A stretch of 64,000 nucleotides of DNA. Origin: Macrotrachela quadricornifera (lineage: Eukaryota > Rotifera > Eurotatoria > Philodinida > Philodinidae). This document shows, piece by piece, positions 57,677 to 64,000 of the stretch (positions within the stretch are counted from its first letter, which is position 1; each line of letters starts with the position of its first letter). The position numbers and the translations under genes are program-made. The notes beneath the pieces were generated by a model, which saw nothing but the letters and a program-made list of their open reading frames with translations, was not told where the DNA came from and ran no database searches. The stretch spans positions 77,371-141,370 of the forward strand of contig JAJEKB010017462.1 of the NCBI GenBank assembly GCA_022393335.1, written 5' to 3'.

Positions 57677-57714
57677 TATATATATATATATATGTGTGTG
57701 TGTATGTGTGTGTG
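57677..57714. repeat. (TA)n(TG)n microsatellite
   Basis: A run of TA repeats passes directly into TG repeats with one TATG interruption, 38 bp. Confidence 0.9.
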
Positions 57715-57837
57715 AATGAACTAGGAAAACTAAAACATTGGAAAGAAACACGAACAGAAGAAGAAAATGTGCGGACAATATCCGAAGATGAGAACGCTAA
57801 AAAATAACTAAAGATAAAGTAGAGGATACATAGATTT

Positions 57838-58123
57838 ATGTCGTATTCATCATCTGTATTGAATGTCAAACTGACTGTAGCTCAAAAAATAATTTTATCA
57901 GTTACCGGTATGCAGCCGGAATTAATTGGGTCAAATGAGTTTTCAAGATATAACCAAATTGGTCATTTTCCTGGTTGGAAAGATATGAATGGTAAAACAA
58001 GAAATTTTCGCAGCAAATGATGTCAATTTTCAGGCTGTCGAAAAAAAAACCAGCACTTATTGCCAGAAATGTAAAGTTTGGCTTTGCTATGCTGAAACTA
58101 ATCATTTCCTACTATACCATTAA
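57838..58123 (+). pseudogene. C-terminal fragment of a piggyBac-like transposase
   Basis: The frame from 57838 ends ...NQIGHFPGWKDMNGKTRNFR, SK, TGA (58018-58020), CQFSGC. After a one-base shift in an A run near 58045 it continues KTSTYCQKCKVWLCYAETNH, FLLYH, TAA. The spacing C..C...tyC.kC.v.LC......H is the zinc-binding tail of piggyBac-type (DDE_Tnp_1_7) transposases. The catalytic DDD region is not present upstream. The element is dead. Confidence 0.6.
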
Positions 58124-60223
58124 TTAGAAGAATAGATATTCCAAACTCTGAACATGTCATAATAAATGATTTATAACCATATTGTTATAACTTTCATGAG
58201 TTTTTCTAAACAATAAAATTTACTGAACATTTAATATGTGAACTATATTAGCATTAATTGATCTGATTCAAACTTTTCGTACGCATATTAGAGACCATTG
58301 TGATCACAATGCTGAACGAATTTCAGCTTCAGACCTTAAACTTTAGCCATAGGTAAGAAAGGGTTAAGTCACTATTTTATGAAAATCTGACCTGCAATGA
58401 TGGTATCAAATTTTCTGACAATTTGGTAACTAATTTAACACATTTGGCATAAATTTATTCTCTTTCTCGTAGAGAAGAGTCCAGTAAACATAAGTTGTCT
58501 GATTTCTTGTCTATCCGCAGGGTCAAAAAAACATCGAAGACCGATTTTACTTGAGCCTAATGTTAGTTTTTTAAAATTTTTTTTCGGATCGAGTTTTTTG
58601 TGACAAAGGACCACTTTTTTCACAAAAAAAAATTTCGTTATAAGGGTTGACCGAAGGGTAATTAGGGTCGAGAAATTCAAATCTGAGATCAGTTTTCTAT
58701 AAAAACTTTTGTGGGTCAATTCTTTGAACCACGGACCAATTTTTAACAAAAACAACATTTGGTTTTATAACGTTTCATCGAAGGCAGTTGAAGTCGAGGA
58801 CCTTGAATCTGACTTGCCCTCTTTAAATTTTGTTAGTGAATAGTTTGATGATAGTTTAGAAAGACGATTTCTGCGAGAAAGAGCTGAACGAGTCTTTAGA
58901 CGAGCGTTACTTGTGCATTTAGAAAGAAAAAACAATTCACTTGTAAATTGACCGGTTCCACACTTAATGCTCAAAAATAGCATCCGTATGGAAATGATCT
59001 TATTCTTGTGTCTCTAAATAATCTAACTTCGAAGCAATTAGTTATTAACTTTTCCGACATAGACCTATTGTCTATTGCAATACTAAGACGGATTATTTAC
59101 AAGACGCGAATAATAAAATATTGGCATGTATCCATTTGGATACATCAAGTCATTTGATGTTCAAACGCTTGCTAGTTCCGAAACATAAATTTAACTTATT
59201 TCTATGGCCTAGCAACACGAGAAATGCATGAAAAAATTTTTTTGCTCCTGTTTTAGTAATGGGCTGGAACGGGTTAAGAAAACAGAATTAGATACGGTTC
59301 AGATGTTCCATTTTATTCATCAAATTCAGTACTATTACCACGTGGTGACAACTCCAAACCACAATTCCATGAAAAAAATATCTTTTTTCAAACTTGAGAA
59401 TTCTGGATAGTTTCTTAAAGTTTTAGGACGACATGACCACATATCTCTTTTTGTATACGCCCACCTATAAAAGTACCACCTGTAGCCCACCTGGGATCGA
59501 TACGGACCCTAGCCTAATAAAATAGTAATAATATACAATTTTATTACTGTTTTATTATAGAACTATAGTACTGCTAAAGGAGACTTATCTGCAATAGGAA
59601 CAAATAGAACAGCAATTAGTTTGAAGTATATTTGAATGATATGTATTTAGTCTTTTTTATTTTCAAAACATTTAAGATCGTGTATCACATATTCAGCGTC
59701 CACATATAATTTGAGCTCCTCTTTCATGTGAATAACAACTGAATGTAATTGACTGATGTTATCAACATACTTTACCAAATGTGACTAACTTATATATCGC
59801 GGGACATGGTTCGATCTAATTTTATGAATAGAAAACGTTAAAACGAATCTTGGTGGGATTCGGACGGATCCCAGGTGGTCGTACCAGAGTTAAAAGAAAG
59901 GGTTTTTATTATAAATCATGACTTTTATTTCTTTCTCAAATATATTTGTTTGCTGATTTGATTCTGATTTTTTTAGAAGTATTTTCAAAATCAGACATTA
60001 ATATATATGAAAAAACAGACAAGTAGGAAAATGAATGAGTATGAGAGTGGAAAAAGAAGAAGAAGAGAAAAATATAAGTGAGTAGCGGGAAGCAACTCTT
60101 CTTTTCAATTTTCTTCTTCAAACAATCAAATCGATAAAAAAAAAAAAACTTGACTTTGAAACGTTTTACTTTACATACATAATTAGCATTGATAGACTTG
60201 GAAAAAAAATTTCATTGTTCATA
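58124..60223. other. Intergenic DNA with imperfect duplications
   Basis: Between about 58590 and 58810 a block of roughly 110-120 bp occurs twice in direct orientation (GACAAAGGACCACTTTTTTCAC and AACCACGGACCAATTTTTAAC, each followed by a GTCGAG word), diverged by about a third. No gene recognised. Confidence 0.45.
59480..59890. repeat. Possible short inverted-repeat element
   Basis: CCACCTGGGATCGATACGGACC near 59487 is matched inverted by GGTGGGATTCGGACGGATCCCAG near 59850 (complement: CACCTGGGATCCGTCC). Arms are only about 30 bp and imperfect. The interior has no gene. A small MITE is the likeliest reading. Confidence 0.4.
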
Positions 60224-61087
60224 ATGTTATTTAATAATGTTTCAAACATGTGGTTGATTATTGTTTTACTCATAGTCAATCAAATGTTAGGTAAAAATTT
60301 GACAATGTTTTTCGTCTTGTATAAAGTTTAGTTAAATATATAAAATGATACTCTACGTACTAAGTTTAAGTAAAAGAAAGCACGACTATTTTTTCTTGTA
60401 TATTGATGAAGTGAAAGAAATATGTCATGTACATAGAGATATTTTTAAATTTATTATAGGTCTTCATTCTCAGCTAATCTAGTGGATATAACGAGGTGGC
60501 CAGATTGATCGTGCATAAGTGGTTTCGAATGTTATATTTATAAAATTAATTGATAATGAAGATCTGTAATATATAAGCTAAAAGAGCGAATATCTCTGTA
60601 GCAAATACGCAGTCAAGTAATATTTTAACTTTAAAGTGAATATGTGATGCAGAGATTATTTGTAAAAATCAGAATTTTTTTGGTCCTAGTGTACATCTCT
60701 TGAATAAAAATGGTATCTACTGCTCAGTAAATACTTCAGGCTTCATTTTGAATGAAACTCGTTCCATTAACTGAAAGTCTCTTTAGTTACTATTTCTGTT
60801 TGTATTCATTACACAAGGTTCTCATTCATTACAAATGTCTATAATGACTGGTTGGCAATTTCAGTGTGTTAACACAACATGTTCACCATTCGTCACTATT
60901 ACTGTATTCGATGTCCGCGAGTGTCAATCGGCTTGTTTAGCTCAAGTTCAATGCCAGGCAGCTAGTTTTGTGCAATCAACTTCTAGTTGTAAACTATTTA
61001 CCAACATGTCGAATCCAAATAGTATATTGTCGGCTCATGTGGAAGCTGTTACCATGATCCTTATGTCTGAAACACAAATATCATCAG
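60224..61087 (+). CDS. Start of a secreted PAN/apple-type protein (3' end not found)
   Basis: Exon 1 60224-60290 encodes a signal peptide (MLFNNVSNMWLIIVLLIVNQ, ML). A 527-bp intron with acceptor ACACAAG leads to exon 2 60818-61087 in matching phase: GSHSLQMSIMTGWQFQCVNT, TCSPFVTITVFDVRECQSAC, LAQVQCQAASFVQSTSSCKL, FTNMSNPNS, ending at a GTTAGT donor. The Cys pattern (C..C then EC..AC....C.A..F......C.LF) fits a PAN/apple module, which binds proteins or sugars outside the cell. The coding must continue in a later exon in phase 1, which I could not identify before the window ends; the gene may be truncated. A weak copy of the exon-2 start (ATTATAGGTCTTCATTCTCA) lies at 60453 and runs into a stop. 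Confidence is moderate for exon 2 and lower for exon 1. Confidence 0.55.
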
Positions 61088-63240
61088 GTTAGTACGAATA
61101 CAACATACTTTAAGAAAAATAATTATTTAAAATATAGGTCACCGACGGAATCAATACCGATATAAGTTTTAGACCGATTAGCCCTCAGTAGATCGGTCAA
61201 TTCCTATGGTGTACTCTATTTTTTTTCCTGGTCCTCTTAGAAATGTTTGTCGAACTTAACCTGTTCAATCTTTATAGAAAAACTGAATAAATAGAATCAT
61301 TTCTTACAGAGAAGATGCGTCTATTCTTTAACCGGTTCAATGACTGTAGAAATCGAATCGATGTATCAGCCAAATCAATACGGTTTGCCCAACTCAGATC
61401 TATTCTATCTCTTGTATAAGCTTTCTAATAACAGGTGTATCCAGTAGATTCAAAATGTTCCGTACACCTGCTATTTCAAAAATACACTCACTTAGAAAAA
61501 TCAGAGCGTACTTTATACACATTAATAATTAAATATACTTTTTTAGTTTTATTCGATATATTTAGAAGTATTTAAAATCTTGAATATTTACTCCAAAATA
61601 ATCGATATATGGTAACATCTTTTAGTTCTTTCGATATTTTTATATTACAATTGTTTTCTTTCCTCTTCATTTCATTCATAAACCAATGTTAATTTTCGAT
61701 GCGTTTAGTTAAGTTTATCGTTTATTTATTTTATTCTGATAAAGCTTCAATATTTTCTTCTCAATTTTCCATTTCATACAAACAAATCATAGGCGGTCGA
61801 GTGTCTTAAATATAGGTGAGGCTCAAAAAATTCTCGGGAAAAAATGTTTGAAGAAGGCTATCGGAAAGTAAATAGTGTTTGGGACAGTTTATGGGAACAG
61901 TTGAGCCTGAAGAAATTCTCCGAATGATTTTTCTGTTTTAGGGTCTGGTTTCTTTTTTTTGACAAATTCTGCGCCTCTGCTAGTAGGCTTCTCTCTTCTC
62001 CGGTTAAAATTTGACAGTTAAACTCTTATAGAAGTACCAAACAAGTATCTTTTTTAACTTCAATAAACCTACAAAATAAGCATATAAAATAGATATGTCT
62101 AAAAGTATAGGAAAAAGTGTTTTTCGTTCGTTCTTAGATCAAAAACTATCGGAAACACAGGAAATAGCTAAGGATTCCCAAGGCTAAAGGAAAAACAGTT
62201 TTCTCACCGAAGCTCGTCCTAATTTTTTCTCCATCGCCTAAAGTGCACGAAAACTGCTATCTCATCCACCAAAATTTGATAAAAAAATCGAACGTTGAGA
62301 AAATTCTATAAAATCGTATGACGTTCAACACAATCTTTGTCATGAAATGAAAATATATTTACAGATTGCTACAAATTTTTGCTCGCCTTTATAGCCTAAT
62401 CGGTTAGAAATCGGTCAGTAAAAAAAACTTTTCATTATTGTTGCTCAAAAGCTCAAGCTGTTCTTGGAAAGAGGGATAAAATTTCAATAAGTTTTGTGAT
62501 TTGAACAGTTACCTATAACATCCATATATTACTTAAATTTTCTCAATCCGCGTAACTTTACTCATTAAAAAGATACTATCTGTCTTGTAGTCTTTTCAAA
62601 TAACAAGCATATCTTTGTAATGAGTTCAAAAAAGTTATCTAATATTAATACTGTTGCTATTGAAGGTGGCACACTTCCAAGGAATATTTTAATACGCAGC
62701 CAGTATCAAAAGCTTTCAGTGCAATTCATACAGAATTATAATGTACAACACGATGAAGCTGTTTTTTATTTTACTTAGGAACATTGTAAGAACGTCTTTC
62801 TCGTTGTAAAAGACTATGTTTTAATGGATCGGTACGAGTATGAGAAGATCATGTTGACATATTTGTCAGTCTTCCTAGATAAGAAAAACAAGAAGCACCA
62901 ACGAAAAAATATTTTCGAATTTTTTGATTTTGTATGAACTTCATTTCATTGTTATGTCCAGAAACTCAAACAGTAGGATAAAATCAAAAAAATAAAACTT
63001 CAAAAATCCAAAACTGCTCTTCTCAATGGTAACGACTCTCTTTAAGCAGTGGACGAGTCCAGGTTTCTCAATTTACACTTCAACATTTATTAATAATCGT
63101 GCTTCATCAATATCTGCAGATCATATTAGTTGACTACATTCATCCAGATGTGAAATTTTCATGGAGTAAAAAATTCTATAAAATTTTTTGCTCAAAACAA
63201 TTGTTTGTACCGGAATTTTTTGTAAAAAGTTACTATGTAA
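61088..63240. other. Non-coding DNA, no further exon recognised
   Basis: About 2.1 kb without a supported gene. If the PAN gene is intact, this would be intron or 3' flank. Nothing clearly repetitive is seen. Confidence 0.45.
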
Positions 63241-63787
63241 CCGCTTTAAGTGTCCAGCCAATTTGAAGTTCGGACTATATGCATTAGGTCGACTGCAGTG
63301 AGTTATTGAAAATCTCAAAAGGATAAATGCTCATAGAGATTCCATTCAGAATTCTAGTCATTTTACGGGCATTTTAGTCTGTGCCATAATATCAGCTGAA
63401 ACCTCAATGAACGATATTTTGTCTACAAGTAGATTTACCTGTAACTAGAATGTCCTGAAAATTTCGGCTCAAAAGAATGTCCCATTCATGAGATATTGAA
63501 TTTCAAAGCACACGACATTTTCCACATGGAACACGAATGCTTTTAAAAATTTAATATCTCATGAATGGGACATTCTAGTTACAGGTAAATCTATCTGTGG
63601 ACAAAATTTCAGATCAAAATATCGTTCTTTGAGGTTTCAATCGATATCATGCCACAGATTAAAATGACTAGAATTCTGGATGGAATCTCTATGAGCACTT
63701 ATCTTTTTGGAATTTTTAATGAGTCACTGGAGTCGACCTAATGCATGCAGTTCGAACTTGAAAGTGGTTGAACACTTGAAACGACTC
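63241..63787. repeat. Large palindrome (foldback element)
   Basis: Left arm about 63241-63511 and right arm about 63539-63787 with a spacer of under 30 bp. Strong matches: GCTCATAGAGATTCCATTCA against its complement near 63680, TTTACCTGTAACTAGAATGT against ACATTCTAGTTACAGGTAAA, CCCATTCATGAGATATT against AATATCTCATGAATGGG. Arms differ mainly by a 30-bp indel. A foldback transposon remnant or MITE; ends are not defined and related sequence may run past the window. Confidence 0.8.
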
Positions 63788-64000
63788 CATCCTAAGCTGC
63801 TAGGATCTTCTGAATGCATAACAAACTCCTATCTTTCAATCAGAACCATACAACAATTTTCGATAATTTAAGAAATCACCAACGCTATTCAGAACATCTT
63901 TGTAGAAATGCACAAGATAGCTAAAAATGGTATATTTTCGTGGAATACGAAGTATAAAGGGTGGGCCAGAAGTCCTGACTCGATTTGTATAATAAATTTT

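Noticed and set aside
58435..58758. 107-codon minus-strand frame
   Set aside because: It lies in an imperfect ~115-bp direct duplication, with no domain and no splice or start context.
59480..59890. GGATCGATACGGACC and GGATTCGGACGGATCC considered as tRNA T-arms
   Set aside because: No acceptor stem, D-arm or anticodon arm can be folded around them; they pair with each other as an inverted repeat. No tRNA or rRNA gene was found anywhere in the window.

Overview
The window looks like nuclear DNA of a bdelloid rotifer (Rotaria/Adineta-like). The DNA is strongly AT-rich, and genes are either intronless or cut by tiny GT-AG introns (mostly 49-72 bp). There are several arginine ADP-ribosyltransferase genes with tetratricopeptide tails, a hallmark expansion of bdelloids. 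Intergenic DNA is full of decayed transposons and foldback elements. Organism assignment is inference from family content and gene structure; no rRNA or mitochondrial marker is present.

Layout. 1-190: 5' end of an unrecognised minus-strand gene. 2853-5732: intronless protein joining a stonustoxin-like MACPF/CDC-type N-terminal region to a P-loop GTPase. 11488-13500: PhoD-like metallophosphatase. 13.8-14.4 kb: a small MITE and a Tc1 transposase relic. 14564-16168: ADP-ribosyltransferase ART1 (minus). 16.9-20.4 kb: long inverted repeat whose left arm was split by a second foldback element. 20.9-23.8 kb: tandem repeats and a degenerate minisatellite carrying two inverted-repeat elements. 24.9-25.2 kb: acetyltransferase pseudogene. 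25688-28084: seven-exon gene with an acylation-type N terminus, three TIR-like domains and a CHORD-like zinc domain. 28657-29481: BNR-repeat pseudogene. 31477-33440: ART2. 34.5-36.4 kb: unc-13 C2 relic interrupted by two TTAA-flanked elements. 36.5-38.2 kb: mariner-like foldback and a hAT-type MITE with a perfect 8-bp target duplication. 39015-44043: F-box/LRR gene in which nearly every leucine-rich repeat is one 84-bp exon followed by a 59-60-bp intron. 44.6-45.2 kb: another MITE. 45443-46053: exon with two in-frame TGA codons. 47306-49556: ART3. 51909-53770: secreted berberine-bridge-type FAD oxidase. 55.3-56.1 kb: decayed ART/TPR gene. 57.8-58.1 kb: piggyBac-like transposase tail. 60224-61087: start of a secreted PAN/apple-type protein. 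63.2-63.8 kb: large palindrome.

Common thread. Three intact ART genes, one decayed ART and a TIR protein (one TIR domain keeps the NADase-type glutamate) put up to five genes of NAD+-using families in 64 kb, beside a MACPF-like GTPase and an F-box/LRR protein. This resembles an accessory region enriched in immunity or conflict-type genes and foreign-type enzymes (FAD oxidase, BNR protein), embedded in transposon debris. There is no sign of operons; genes lie on both strands, 1.5-5 kb apart. Coordinates of multi-exon genes span first to last coding base; exon limits are in the evidence and were derived by reading splice sites and checking phase by eye.
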